A DNA stretch of 64,000 nucleotides from Trametopsis cervina (taxonomy: Eukaryota > Basidiomycota > Agaricomycetes > Polyporales > Irpicaceae). Numbering within the stretch: the stretch's first letter is position 1; the number at the start of each line of letters is the position of its first letter. A program made the translations under genes and the position numbers. Under the pieces are notes generated by a model. It was not told the origin of the DNA. It made no database searches and saw nothing but the letters and a program-made list of their open reading frames with translations. Location: contig MU278357.1 of assembly GCA_022385755.1 (NCBI GenBank), positions 124,001 to 188,000 of the forward strand, written 5' to 3'. Positions 22,573 to 35,524 of this stretch are shown here, piece by piece.

Positions 22573-23406
22573 GACGGGGGGTCGGTCCAGCTATCTATGT
22601 ATAAGTGTATGCAGTGTTAGTGACACGTTCGATGTGTAGACCTATCCACGGGTTTGGTGACCAGCATGGACTATGTAGAGTGGGCTATGATACACATCGT
22701 TAATAGAGCTACGTTCGAGAAAGCGTAAGCCACCCGCCATGATCACGCAAATAGGAGGTGGACAGTATGCGGTTCACATACCAGTAAGTGATTGCTCTCG
22801 CTGCTGAACCTCCAATTGGTCATCATTCTGGCAGTTGACATGCATGACCGTTTGCGTTCTTATCTTCGCCAGGTCCACAATTCATTCGTAGACGTACCGG
22901 TATTGATACACGTCTCAGGGCGGTTCAGACATCTCAGGCGGAGGGAGAAAGTATTGAATACAGATCATGACAAAATTCGTGTACAAGTAGCTAATACGAT
23001 AGCAGCAGTGGCCGGGGCGGTTCGATAATCGAAGAAATAGATAACTACCTACGTACACACAGACAGAGCTACTGGACTGGTTCAAGTCGGGCGTAAGAGA
23101 TCATTTCAAGACGGGGCGTGACTTGGACGAGGTAGCGAGTAGATAGATAGATATAGGAGACCAGGAGGGGAAAAGAGACATTCTTGCGCTACATTGGGAT
23201 AGATAGTGCGTGGGGAGAGATACATGACGCTTGGGATCGTGGGGTGAATCACTATTCGCGGAGGCGGTGGGACAGCAGAACCAACCGAACCGATGGACGA
23301 GACGAGTATCCAAACAGGGAACTTGACTATATTACACTTGTGAGTTTCGTGAACTGGGGAACGAGACGACTCGGAACAGGGACGTGCGCAGGTGAAGGTG
23401 TATGTG
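22573..23406. other. gene-poor interval between convergent genes
   Basis: 0.8 kb between the stop codons of GTPase D and the Whi5-like gene. Short frames only; no domain or repeat recognised. Confidence 0.45.
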
Positions 23407-25456
23407 TTACACCGAGCTTCGGAGCAGGTCTATCCCGGCTCCTAGACCACCAGGACCGTTGTGCCCAAGGCTGTCGCGATTGCCCGGGCCACCGGCCACA
23501 CCCTGGTGCTCTTCGAACAGCTTCCTGCCGACACTAGCTCTCAGACTTGTGAGCTTCGCCGAACCATTCGGCGCCGCAGGCGAAGGGGAGACATTGATGA
23601 AGTCGTTAAAATTGAAAGGAAGGTTGCCAGGAGTAGGGGGTCCTGACGGTCCAGGTCTTGAATCATTGGCTGCTGGGACCGACGCAGCCCTGTCTATTAC
23701 CTCAGATGCGGATCTGGCACGGCCAGAAGGACTTGACGATGAAGCCGCAGGGAGCAACGGCGCAGGAGCTTCGTCAGTGGGGGTAGGAGGGATTATCGTG
23801 GGAGGGGCCGGGATGGAGGGGTACGCAGTGCCGTCGCTGCGAGAGCGCTTGATGCTGTTCGGATTCAAGGGTGAAGACGGCATAGTGACCCCAATGGAGT
23901 GATGGTCTTGGTTTCCGTTATGGGCGGGCTCGTCAAGCAGCTCGGTGGTAACAGAACTAAAGCTACCGGAAACGTCTCTGCGAAGCGGCTTTGGTCCCGA
24001 TGCCTCAGATGCTTGGCTTGATGTAGGGAACAACACACGGCCCTTAAGAGAAGCATTGCCGGTGAGGGTACGGAAGGCGGCCATGTCTTTCGCCTCCTTA
24101 TCCTTGGACGTACTCGCACGAACAGGAGACGGCGATGTAGCGAGAAATAGCATCAGATCTGCTGCTTCAGTGTCGCTAGGGGGATGCGGTGTACTGGACT
24201 TAGCCAAACGACTGGTGGCGGGCCGCACTTGTGCCTTCGGAGTGGTGTTACCGTCCAGCGCATAATTACCGAGGTGTGGGAGACTTTGTGTCCGTGCGTG
24301 GCGCGAATCCGATGATGGAGGCGTCCTGGCACGCGCGAAAGGCCCGTTGAACGACCCCTCAATAGGCTGCGTACTAGATGAAGGGGCCGTAGTTCTGGTT
24401 GAACTTTGGGCGTAATGAGAGAACGACTGCGATGATCCGGCATCCGAGGCCCCGGACAGGCTTGTACGTGGCGAAGAAGCCCCTCCAGACATAGACGGGC
24501 GCGATAGAAGGAGGGAAGTGAGCGTCGCCGCTGCCTTCATGTCGTCGTCATTATCCGCAAACTCTTCGGATCCCAACGTGCTCTGCGGTGTGAGTAAGCG
24601 GCTGGATGCACTGGCTGCTTCCTTCTTCTTCCCCTTGGTATCCTTGCGTCCCTTTCCCTTAGAGTTAGGAGCAGTGGACGCAGCAGCGCGGGTGGCCTTC
24701 GTCGGCGATTTCCGCGGAGGCGTAGCGGGCTTGGACTTAGTCGGCGGAGGAACCGGTGGATCCTCCGGATTATGTATGGTTCGCGCACGTTTCGACGGTG
24801 GAGGTTGCAGAAGGGACGAGAAAAGACTCTGTGCAGCAGATGCCGTCACGGGGGGAGGCGGGGGCATGGTCCCTTTGCGCGTAAGGCCGCGCGAGGACGA
24901 GCCTTGGGCATTGGCGCTACTACCCGGCGCCGACGAACCATTTGCGGACCTCTGTGCCGACTTTGATGATCCCGCATGGTTATGAGCTTGTGCCTCGAGA
25001 TCGGGCAGCGTGTTGTGCACGAGATTGTGCGTGGCCTTGAAGGAGGCGTAGGACAGGCGTGTGCGGAGCCCACGAGCAAGCTGCGCGGAAGATAACAGGG
25101 GTAGTCAGTAAAAGTTGTGAAACCCGTCAGGAACAAGAAAAGATGCTCTAGCGATGAGCAAAGCAATGCGTCGGTGGGCTCGAAGGGGACATATCGCGTC
25201 CCGGATCTTGGGGAACGGCTCCCGCTACGTCGTCGGCGATGTACGCCTCCCGTCAAAACTGTGGCAAAATACTCACCTGTGAGAGCTCGGCGTTGGCAAA
25301 AAATCTTTGTATAGCCCTCTGTCTCTCCTCCTTGATGGTCAGGCCGGAATCCTTCGAGGGGATGGAGACGGGGGGCAGAGCTGGGGAAGCCGACAGATAT
25401 GGAGGCCGTGGTGATGGCGTCGTAGCTGATGAGGATGGTGTCGCCATGGTCGTCAT
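23407..25456 (-). CDS. Whi5/Nrm1-like G1/S transcriptional repressor
   Basis: Proteins of this family bind SBF/MBF transcription complexes and restrain the G1/S programme until phosphorylated by a cyclin-dependent kinase. Two exons, 25277-25456 and 23407-25080, join in phase 0 to give 617 aa. The start MTTMATPSSS is the first ATG in the spliced frame. The GTB-type motif spans the intron: QRAIQRFFANAELSQ, then LARGLRTRLSYASFKATHNL. Downstream are short conserved islands in disordered sequence: SLFSSLLQPPPSKRART, AAATLTSLLLSRPS, AADLMLFLATSPSPVR and FNFNDFINVSPSPA. Many Ser-Pro and Thr-Pro sites are plausible CDK targets. The family call rests on the motif LRTRLSYASFK and the AADLMLFLATSPSP island as I know them from fungal Whi5-like proteins. 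Confidence 0.78.
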
Positions 25457-26319
25457 AAGCTGTTGAGTTCGCTGTTCCGCCGCCTGTTGTCGCAGGAGGG
25501 GATGTATGCGCGTAGAATGCGCCGGACGTCTGTAGAGATGAGTCGGTCGACGTGCGTGGGGTCGTAGGAGAGACGCGGCGCGTCTTCGTCGCGTCTGACC
25601 GCGGGTCCAGCGCGGCACCCTGATTACGCAAGACTCTCAGGCTCCGTCACGTGTGCGTAAATTCTCAGGCGCCGGACGCAGCTCGCGACCAGAATCCGCT
25701 TCTTTTGCTGCGCAGTGCAGGGTCCTAGGCGGTGAGCGTGCAAGATGGAATGACTGGGGATGCCCGGCTTCATAACAATGCCTGCGTTCATCACCAACTC
25801 GCCACGCCTTGCAGTTTCAGGACTGATGTATCCGATATAGCACCGTCCCAAGTCGGATCAGGAACACAATTCACAGCACCTGCCTTATATGGAGCGTAAC
25901 GTCGCGGGGCCCCCGCTGAAACCTGGTGCTAAAACGCGTCCGCTGCCCGCAAAATTCTCATGAGCCAATCCAACGCACCCGGATACATTTCTGAGTTGCA
26001 GGATTTTTGCCATGAAGAGTAAGCATATCCGGAAATCCGTCAGCATCCTACGACGAGCGGCCCGCTAAGTGTAATTCTCTCGTCACGGCGTTGATAGCGA
26101 CCGTGATATCCGTGAATCCTCACTGAGGTGATGAATCGCACAGGAACGCAAGATCCAGGTAAACATCGCCTAGCGTCATCGCGATCCTTAAGGAAAGTTC
26201 GGTCCGCATATCACATGAAAGTACAACCAAAAATCTGTATAGCTGTTTAAAGCATTACATCGACATACATTTATCCTACATGTAAAAAATATCGAACCCA
26301 GGAAAAACGGAAAGAGAGA
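25457..26319. other. intergenic, 5' region of the Whi5-like gene
   Basis: About 0.86 kb. Protein-like frames on the minus strand at 25457-25631 are probably 5' UTR or an alternative N-terminus. The rest, out to the transporter stop codon, holds no recognisable gene. Confidence 0.4.
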
Positions 26320-28056
26320 TCACACACGCTCGAAATGCATCTTCACATCCTTCTCTCCATCGCTTTCACTCTCCGAGCGCATGTCGTTCTCCGCTGCACG
26401 CTTCAGCTGCTCCACCGGGACCGCGGTCCTGCCACGCAGGAACAACCGGCCTCCAGGCGCGTCCTGCAGCGCACGCACCATGACGTCGTCATCGAACAGG
26501 AACCGTACATCCTCCAGCGCATATCCCTTCGTCTCCGGCAGGAAGAAGTACGCCCATATCGCCATGAGTATGCAGAACGACCCGAACGTCAAGTACGTCC
26601 CGTACTTGATCTCGTTCATCATGATCGGCGTGAGCTTCGAAACAGTGAAGGAGAACAGCCAGTTGACACCGATGGCGACAGCGAGAGCGGCAGTGCGGAC
26701 GTGGTTGGGCGCAACTTCCGCGGCGACAACCCATGGAAGGGGACCCCAGCCCACGCAGTAGAACACCGCGTACATATAGACCGCAACGAGGGACACGTAT
26801 GATGCAGGAACGATATGGGCTGACGGGTGGATGCCAGAAAAGCCGCCGATCCAGAACATCATGAGTCCTTGACCGAGTCCGCCAATGATGAGACACTTCT
26901 TGCGACCGAGCCCCTCAACTGCGAACGCCAGGACGAGCGATACTGAGACGACTTTGACGACGCCGTAGATACCGGTGGCAAATAGGCCCGATGTGGTACT
27001 GGAGATACCGAGGCTGGCGAAGATGGCAGGGGAGAAGTAGTTGATGGCGTTCGTGCCTGTGGCTTGCTGCCAGAACATGACGAGTGCAGGAATAAAGCAG
27101 CGCAAGGCGGTTGTACGATTCTCGCCCATCATCCGGAGCTGCTTGAACAGTGGTGTCTGTTCTCTGCCGCCGAAGTCGAGCTTGATTTCTTCGAGGGTAT
27201 TCAGTACGCTTTCGTCGCCGGGCTGCGCGCCAGTGCCAAAGGCGAGTGAACGAGCCGCTTGGTCGTATTTCCCGTGCTCGACAAGCCAACGTGGGGATTC
27301 GGGCTGGAATGCCATGAGGACGAGGAACAGCGTTCCAGGGACGAGTTGGATGATAAGAGGCATGCGCCATTGCATGTTGTCACTCCCCTTGAAGTTGAGA
27401 CTTGCGCTGTAATTGACCCAGACTGGCGCGCAATCAGCACTACTCTCTCATCACCGGATCACAAACTTACAGCTAAGCATAATACCAATGTTGTTTGCCA
27501 ACTGGATCATTCCGGTACACCGTCCTCTGATTGACTTTGGCACACACTCCGAGACGTAAGAAGGAACGAGCGCAGAGACCATTCCAACTCCCAGACCCGC
27601 GAAAAAGCGGCTGAAGTAGAAGACACGTAGTCCCACAGCCTCGCTGGTTCCGAGGCCGATAAGACACTGGATGAGACTTCCAATCATGTACAGCACTCCT
27701 GCTACCAGCAGCATTGGCTTTCGTCCGAATTTGGAGGACAGATAGCCAGTGAACAGGGCACCAAAGCTGGAATGGTAGAGTCGCTATTTTGAGTGACCAC
27801 ACACATTGGCGAGAAGCACAAACACTCACAAGCAGCCACCTTGGAGTACCGCTACGATGTTCCCCGACAAGTTTGCGTTCGCAGACGAGGAAAGCTTATC
27901 GAGGCCGAAGTATCGCTTGAACGACGGGAGAGAGAGCACTCCACCAATAAGCCCAATGTCCCAACCGTAGAACACAGAGCCCATCGCCGCTGAAGCAGCG
28001 AGCATATACGCATGCCGGTGGTGCACCACCTCGTCCGTGTACTGTGAGAAGCCCAT
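26320..28056 (-). CDS. MFS sugar transporter
   Basis: Twelve-helix proton-linked transporter of the sugar porter family in the plasma membrane. The first true ATG in frame gives MGFSQYTDEVVHHRHAYM, followed by helix 1 with FYGWDIGLIGGVLSLPSFK. Family motifs: GYLSSKFGRKPML (loop 2-3), YFSRFFAGLGVGMVSALVP, YVSECVPKSIRGRCTG (PESPR-equivalent region), FQPESPRWLVEHGKYDQA, and the loop between helices 6 and 7. Then VMFWQQATGTNAINYFSP, VEGLGRKKCLI, GWGPLPWVVAAEVAPNHVRT and FFLPETKGYALEDV. The C-terminal tail is charged. At least two introns are visible, near 27780-27830 and 27400-27470. The QQATGTNAINY signature supports a hexose or quinate-type substrate; sequence alone does not decide which. Confidence 0.9.
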
Positions 28057-28999
28057 AGCTTGAAGTCGAACGTTGGCAGCGGGCAAACCAATGTGAGCGT
28101 CCGTTGACGAAATACAACTCCTGTAGTTGCGCCCCCTTGGCCTTTATACTCACGCCGGGAGTGTCCAAGTCATCTCCAGATACAGCTGTGGGCGATCGGC
28201 TCAAACAACTACAAGCCATCACATGACGATCGTTGCGCCCCAATAGTCCACGGCAGCGGGGTGCCGGGCTGTAACTTGTCTGTTTCTACATTCTTGCGCG
28301 CACCGGACGTTGGATGATACGTGTGAGCGGAAGCAGCAAGCCCCTGTTATTTCGCGGGCCTTGACAAAACCCAAAGGGACTCCAAGAGAGGTGTGCACCG
28401 TTCCGTACTCCATGTTCTTGAGGGTTGCAACCGGAGGTCATGGGCGTAGGAAATGCGGGCCGGACCGCCCGCTTCCGTGTTTTAGAAATTTAGAGGGGTC
28501 GAATTGCACATACGCTCTCCCGCTACTCGTCATGAGACAGCTGTACACAGGAACATAAGTTGTGAGCCCAAGAAACTAGCGCACTTTCCACAGGACAGCT
28601 TTCGCTTGTCGGAACGGTGAACCGTAAACCAAATGGCCAACTAGCTAGAAGGTTTGTTTGTTCTACTTCCTAAAGACCATGCCTCCCCATAGCTTAAACG
28701 CAACGACGCATATCCGCGGTCGACTTCAGATCCTCAATGCCTTTTCGGGACCGACCGCTGCGCTACGTAGACATGCTAGGTTTAGCACCTTTGTAGCTAC
28801 ATACGCCTCCACCGCGCGGACGTTTGCTACTCCTTAGGTATTCTTGTCGCACAATATTATAACATTTCCTGTCAGCTTTCTGACCGTCTTTACTGCAGTA
28901 CATGAGCACCCGTACGGGTCAGAGTCTGGACTGTCCCCGCGATTTGAGGCCCGGACGTGCCTGATCTCGGTACGGCAACCGGTGCGAGCGTTGATAGAG
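28057..28999. other. gene-poor interval, transporter promoter
   Basis: About 0.94 kb. Apart from the TATA box near 28145, I see nothing recognisable. It should also contain the amidase 3' UTR. Confidence 0.45.
28143..28148 (-). promoter_or_regulatory. TATA box of the sugar transporter gene
   Basis: TATAAA on the minus strand, 87 nt upstream of the ATG, in the same position as the TATA-like elements of the chitinase and glycerol dehydrogenase genes. Confidence 0.45.
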
Positions 29000-31130
29000 C
29001 TAGAGCGACTCCCAGTCGTACGCATCACTCCACGCCAGTGCCGCCTTGTACAAGGTCAGCTCATCATGATACCTCCCTACCAATTGGAGCCCCACGGGGA
29101 GACGAAGGTGATCGGGACCTTCTGGGGGTGGAAGCATACCACACGGGAGTGATAAGGCCGGATGTCCGGTCAGATTGAAGGGCGCAGTGTTGGTGTTCTA
29201 GCTCACACGCAGCTAGTTAGTCGCGAAAATCATATTCCAGGAAAGATACGGACCAGTCCCACGGAATCGTTGAAATGTGCGAGAGGAGGTGCGTCTTGAG
29301 GCTACATTGTATCGGAATTTAGGACGTGTGATATAGAGCACAAGGCTTCATTTGACGTACAAGTAACACCTTTGCCACCCACGGCAAAGTTGGCATAATC
29401 AGTACGTCGACTTTGGTGAATGCCGCGTCGTAATCGTATCGCAGTTTACGAATCAGGTTGTGCGTCTTTCCGTGGAGCTGAGCTGGGCTTAAGAAATGTG
29501 GGGTGCAAATTCTGCATCATTCACGCACATAAGGCAGATGTTCGTCTGCATATTGACCTTGCAGTAGCAATCCCGCAGAAACAAACCATAACTGGAACAG
29601 CCCTGTCAACGACAATAACCGCAGCATATACTGGTGATGTTGACCTTATCAAATTTCTCCTGCGTCCAAGGAAGAATCTTTTGCATCAGGTCATTCTGGT
29701 AGATCTGTCTCGTCCCGCTGGCCCGCCCAAGGAGATTGTTGTATTGCGTTAGCCGATGGACGCGTCCAAGCAGTGCTCCTTGTGAGTGCCCGGGTACACT
29801 AATTTCAGTGACTTCCGCACCGAGATCCGCAAACTTCTGAGCTGCTCCTCGTACGAGGTTGGCCACCCGAGGGTCCATCTCTTGAAACGTGTGTCCTTCG
29901 AGCAAGATCCCCACTCGGAGCTTTCGAGGCTCTCCTGGCGCGGGGCTTGTGCCTGTCTCAGCGACAGATAGGAGAGCACGAGCGGACCTTGCGGCTGACA
30001 GTAGTTGGGAGTAAGCTGGGACTTGTGAAGGGAATGGCGTGCCGGCAATTTGACGATCGTCGAGGCCGTCCACTCCAGCAATGACCCCAAGTAATTCTGC
30101 ATTCGTCATGACGTCGCGAGTCATCGGTCCGGCGTGGTCAACGGATGTTTCACTGGAGATGATGCCGGTGTAAGGTACAAGCCCAAACGTTGGCTTCAGG
30201 CCAACTATCCCTACATGAGACGCAGGCTAGAAAGAGAGTGTTGGAAGGCGTGTTGAAATTGTAGGCATCTTTGGATACTTACGATCCGAATAGAACCGCC
30301 CTGGTCACCGCCAATGGCCATATCGACTTTACCGATGGCCACAAGGACGCCGCAGCCGGAGCTTGAGCCACCAGAAGAACGAGTACTATCGTATGGATTG
30401 CCCACCGGCCCGTGGGCTGCAGTATTTGAAACGCCATACGCACAGACTATAGCACATGTCAATACGATGTCATAAAGGGTGCAGAAGGCTTACAGTTTTC
30501 GCATGTGGCTTTGCCTACAATCTACCACCGCTGAGTGAGCGCAGGTAATATATCTGGAGAATAAAATCACCGTTATGCCAGCGTCAAGAGCGCGTTTCAC
30601 GACAGTGGCGTCTGTGGTAGGAACCCAGTCCGAGAAAACTTGGGTACCAAACTCGCACGGAACCCCGGCTAAGCATATATTGTCCTGTACATACGAAGTA
30701 CGCTTAAACAAAACATATATGGACAACAGTGGAAAGCACTGACCTTCAATACAAGGGTCTTGCCGAATAGAATTCCACCGCTGAGACCCCTGACGGTTGC
30801 CTTCGTGGCCCATGCATTGTAAGGGTTGTCCTCAGGAGCGGGGCGGGATATATCCGTACGAGGAAATGTATCTAAGTCAGCCTCCGGCACGAAGTCTGTA
30901 GTACACGACCGTAACGTTGTTAAGATAAGATAGACTCGAAGATGGAATAGGGCGCGCATACCTTCCATTTCTGCCACCTTGATGATAGCATCGCGGGTGC
31001 TGCTCAAAAGCGCTGCGTGATCGTCCTCAACGCGCTCTGGCACTTTGACACCGATCCTTCTCGCAAGATCCTGGAGGATATCCTTTGTGATTGGGGGTAC
31101 ATTTGCGGCTACACTTGCTGCGTCAGTCAT
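29000..31130 (-). CDS. Amidase (amidase signature family)
   Basis: Hydrolyses an amide bond with a Lys-cisSer-Ser triad. Start MTDAASVAANVPPITKDIL at 31130; at least five introns. Exons give NPYNAWATKATVRGLSGGI, then GKTLVLKDNICLAGVPCEFG (catalytic Lys), then GKATCENC and AYGVSNTAAHGPVGNPYDS. The signature follows as RSSGGSSSGCGVLVA and IGGDQGGSIRIPAS; the Ser in the second is the nucleophile. After it comes VGLKPTFGLVPYTGI. The C-terminal part has LRVGILLEGHTF, PALSLPCGMLPPPEGPDHL and LPVGLQLVGRYHDEL, ending DAYDWESL. The frame stays open through this last block. It resembles acetamidase or formamidase-like enzymes, but the substrate is unknown. It is divergent from the Lon gene. Confidence 0.88.
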
Positions 31131-31706
31131 GGCGGTGGCTGAAAGGATGAGAGACCGTCTGTGTCAGAGATGAAGGAGAGCGAGCTGTATTAGATGTCAT
31201 CCTTGTGGGCTGGTTCTCATGGTACTGCTGCTTATCTGTATGCATACCGTCATACCACAGATAAAGAGTATGATTTGGGCGAACAAAACGGATGATTGGT
31301 TCTTGCATTTACCACAGAACGCACTCATTCCCACCTATAGTAGCACCGATGTATTGTTTGGAGGTGCTCTGAGCTAACGGGAAGCAAAGCATTTGAGCCA
31401 GTCCACGGATAAACATGTTACATACAGACAAACACATCCCCTTGTCCGGCGCACCGAGTGTTCAGTATGTTCAGTTCGGTATGATGATGAATGACGTCGG
31501 AACAGCGCGGTAAGTGCCCGCCATTTCGTTTGATGGCGGGATTGATCAGCTCGGCATTTCGCGGGACCGGCTTACGCACTAATGGCGTCTAATGCCACAG
31601 TAAACAGTGCCGAAGCTTACAACTCTTGTTTGTTGCACAATCCTCAACCGCATCGTCGGGGGCCACGTATACGAGGTTGCAGACGTCTCGTTTACGTTGG
31701 GCTCGC
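31131..31706. promoter_or_regulatory. shared divergent promoter region of the amidase and Lon genes
   Basis: 576 bp between the two start codons. The plus-strand frame is open upstream of the Lon ATG from about 31626 but has no earlier ATG, so I assign that part to 5' UTR. Confidence 0.45.
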
Positions 31707-34700
31707 ATGAACTTCTTCTCACTACTCAGGTCGTCCTCGGCGGCATCCGCAAGATCATGCAGTCGGCTTGTAGTGTCGGAGGCGGGCCCATCTCGTCATT
31801 GGGTACCAGTCGCACGACACCGACGGACGTTCAACACCTCCACCGTGTATGACTATCAGCTGAGCCAGCCTGCTCTATATCCGAGGTGGATCAATCGCGC
31901 GCAGCCTTTGCAGGCAGCAGAGGCGACTGAGACGAGCGAAGGCCCTGAACGCCATCCGGTTAAGCTGGATAGTCCGGAGGGCGGGCAGTCGCCTCCAGAT
32001 TCGTCTGCGCCTCCCTCATCTTCATCTTCATCATCTGGAGATGGCCAAGATGGCTCGTCCTCAGACTCACCGCCCCCGCCTCCCTCACCCCCTCCTGATC
32101 CTCCTACGCCAGCACCCACATCAATATCGAAGCAATTGGTCCCAGAAATCTACCCCCAGATGCTTGCTCTCCCAATTGCCCGAAGACCCCTTTTCCCTGG
32201 CTTTTACAAGGCGGTAGTAGTGCGGAACCCGGCAGTGGTAGCGGCTATTAAGGAGATGATGAAGCGCGGTCAACCTTACCTCGGTGCGTTCCTGCTCAAG
32301 GACGAACACGCGGACAGCGATGTCATCACAGATATCAACTCTGTTCACCCCGTTGGTGTATTCGCTCAGATCACGAGCGTGTTTGCCGCGAACACTGGAC
32401 CGGGCGCGAAGGAAGGCGAAGAGGAAGGGCTCACAGCGGTTCTGTATCCTCACAGGCGTATCAGGATAACAGACTTGGTGCAAGCAGGTTCTGTCCTTCC
32501 AACTGTACAGATTGATCCCTTGGACACTTCAGACGTTGCCGAGCAGGTCGAACAGTTACCCACACCGCCTCCAACGCCTGAACCTATCATTCGCGAGTCT
32601 TCGCCACAGGATACGGAATTTTCCGCCGCTGTCATGCAGACGTCGTTCCTCCAGGCTTATGACATATCTATTGTGCGCGTCGACAATCTGGCTACTCAAC
32701 CTTACAACAAGGACGACCAGTATATTCGGGCGTTCATGTCTGAGATCGTCTCTGTGTTCAAGGACATTGCTCAACTGAACCCGCTTTTCCGTGACCAAAT
32801 CACGAACTTCTCGATCAACCAAGTCGCGTCGAATGTATTCGATGAGCCGGACAAGCTCGCCGATTTTGCTGCTGCCGTTTCGACTGGTGACGTGCGGGAA
32901 CTGCAGGACGTGCTGGAGAGCTTGGTGGTTGAGGACAGACTCCGGAAGGCTCTTTTGGTACTCAAGAAGGAACTTATCAACGCCCAACTTCAAAGCAAGC
33001 TCTCGCGCGATGTCGACAGCAAAATCGCAAAGCGTCAGAGGGAGTATTACCTGATGGAACAGCTGAAGGGTATCAAGAAGGAGCTGGGTATGGAGTCGGA
33101 CGGCAAAGACAAGATGATTGAGAAGTTCAAGGAACGGGCCGCGCTGCTAAAGATGCCAGAAGGTGTCAGAAGGGTGTTCGACGAAGAATTGAACAAGCTT
33201 CAACATCTCGAGCCTGCGGCTTCTGAGGCGAACGTCACCCGGAATTATCTAGATTGGCTCACACAGGTGCGCATATGTTTGTCTTTTCATATTACAAACA
33301 TGCCAATCATGTGAGTTTGCGCAGATCCCCTGGGGTCAACACTCGCCCGAGAACTATTCGATGACACACGCCCAGACTGTCCTTGACGAGGACCACTACG
33401 GATTGAAGGACGTGAAGGACCGCATCTTGGAGTTCCTTGCTGTTGGTAAACTGCGTGGAACTGTCCAGGGTAAGATCATCTGCTTGGTAGGCCCTCCTGG
33501 TGTCGGCAAAACATCTATCGGAAAGTCCATTGCTCGTGCTCTCGACAGACAATTCTTCCGCTTCTCTGTTGGAGGTCTCACCGATGTTGCGGAGATTAAG
33601 GGTCACAGGCGAACATATGTTGGGTGAGTACGAAAGACTCACATTATCTGAGGGTATACTGACGAGCTGTGTGTAGTGCTCTCCCCGGTAAAATCATTCA
33701 GGCATTGAAGCGTGTTGGTACGGAAAACCCCCTCGTTTTAATCGACGAAGTCGACAAAATTGGTCGTGGTCACAATGGCGATCCTTCGAGTGCGTTGTTG
33801 GAGATGTTGGACCCTGAACAGAACAACGCCTTCCTGGACCACTAGTGCGCATCTATATACATTTCTCTTCCCACTCGATACTCACTGTGCCTCTAGCATG
33901 GATGTCCCTGTCGATCTGTCTCGCGTTCTTTTCGTTTGCACTGGCGAGTGGTGTGCTGTCGTGTGCGAGTGCAAAGGCTGACTTCTCTCACAGCAAACAA
34001 CCTCGACACTATCCCTGCTCCTTTATTGGATCGTATGGAGGTGCTCGAAGTCAGCGGATACGTCTCGGAAGAGAAGGCCTGTATTGCGGAGAAATACCTT
34101 GGTCCTCAAGCTAGAGAAGCCTCAGGTCTGAAGAATGCCGATGTGCAGCTAGACCCCGCTGCTATTGACGTGCTTATCAAGTACTACTGCCGTGAGAGCG
34201 GTGTTAGAAATCTTAAGAAGCACATCGACAAGGTATTTCAAGTAATCGTCTCGTAGCAAGAGTGGACACTCATACGGTCTTGCCTAGATCTATCGCAAAG
34301 CAGCACTCAAACTTGTGCAGGAGCTCGGTGAAGATGTCTTCCCTGAGCCCGCTCCTGTTGCGGCCACAGCACAGGATGCGCAGTCAAGTGTAGAGAAGTT
34401 GGATGCTCCCCCTAATGAACCTGCTGCTCCTATGACTTCTACACCTCACACCGAAGGCGAGGGCAAAGAACGCAAGGTGACTACTGTGGAACGCAAACCC
34501 ATGGATATTCCCGAGACGGTTCATGTTCGCATCACTCCCGACAACTTGAAGGATTACGTTGGCCCTCCCATCTACCACAAGGATAGGCTGTACACCAGGC
34601 CTCCTCCTCCAGGTGTTAGTACAGGTCTCGGCTACTTGGGCAATGGATCTGGTGCTGTCATGCCTATCGAGGCTACGGTGAGCCTAGCTACTTTATATCC

Positions 34701-35310
34701 CAAGATTCCTATGACTGACGGGTATATTTAGACTATGCCTGGCAAGGGTGGTTTGCAACTCACCGGAAAGCTTGGGGAAGTCATCCGAGAGAGCGCGCAA
34801 ATCGCACTGAGTTATGTGAAGAGTCATGCGACTGAGCTTGGTATCACTGCAACAGTGGACGAGCAAATCTTGACTGATAGGGACGTCCATGTGCATATGC
34901 CGGAAGGAAGCATCGGAAAGGAGGGTCCTAGTGCTGGAACGGCTCTACTCACGGCGTTCGTGTCATTGTTCACCAAGACCAGAGTCAACCCAGATATCGG
35001 TATGTGCCATACCATTGCTACGTCTGGATATACTGCTGAATTCTACGCAGCTATGACTGGCGAAATATCACTTGTTGGCCAAGTTCTTCCTGTCGGTGGC
35101 TTGAAGGAGAAGATCCTAGCCGCCCACCGTGCTGGCATTAAAACAATCATTGCGCCTGAAGCGAATCGCCCCGACATAGAAGAGAACGTCCCGGAGAGCG
35201 TGAAGACGGGCATCCGCTTCGTATATGTTGAAGACGTACGAGAGGTTCTACAGGAAGTGTTCCGAGGAGAACCGGTGGCTGAGAGGTGGAAGGACACGCT
35301 GCAGTATTAA
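31707..35310 (+). CDS. PIM1: Mitochondrial Lon protease
   Basis: ATP-dependent AAA+ serine protease of the mitochondrial matrix that degrades misfolded and oxidised proteins and binds mitochondrial DNA. Seven exons, 31707-33266, 33325-33623, 33677-33844, 33897-33943, 33994-34232, 34288-34677 and 34732-35310, join in frame to give 1093 aa. The N-terminus [20 protein letters not shown] is a typical matrix-targeting presequence. A Ser/Pro-rich linker, the LON N-domain ([20 protein letters not shown]) and the helical region follow. Walker A is GPPGVGKTS, Walker B is VLIDEVDK, and sensor 1 is [11 protein letters not shown]. The protease domain has the catalytic Ser in GPSAG and Lys in [14 protein letters not shown]. 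One intron uses a GC donor (see findings). Highly confident. Confidence 0.95.
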
Positions 35311-35524
35311 TTCATGGATCATTGCTTTCTTACGTTGTTCGCACTCGCATGTGTCAATAGCTAGCCACATCTACGGTTCATTTACTTAGAGCTTCACACA
35401 ATAAACCTACTGTACATTATAACTCGGCATATACAATCCAGTTCAACTGAAATCCCGTCGCAAGCTGGCATAGTCATAGTGGAAGGCATGGTATCAGAGT
35501 CTATGGCCACGAATCGAACCCTTG

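Noticed and set aside
28057..28095. Longer N-terminus for the sugar transporter
   Set aside because: The upstream frame starts at TTG, not ATG. The first in-frame ATG is at 28056.
29000..29130. Apparent frameshift near the amidase C-terminus
   Set aside because: On rereading, the plus strand is ACCTCCCTAC at 29071-29080, which gives GTAGGGAGG on the coding strand and keeps LQLVGRYHDEL in frame. The gene is intact.
31626..31706. Lon start upstream of 31707
   Set aside because: That frame begins with TTG. The ATG at 31707 gives a good mitochondrial presequence.
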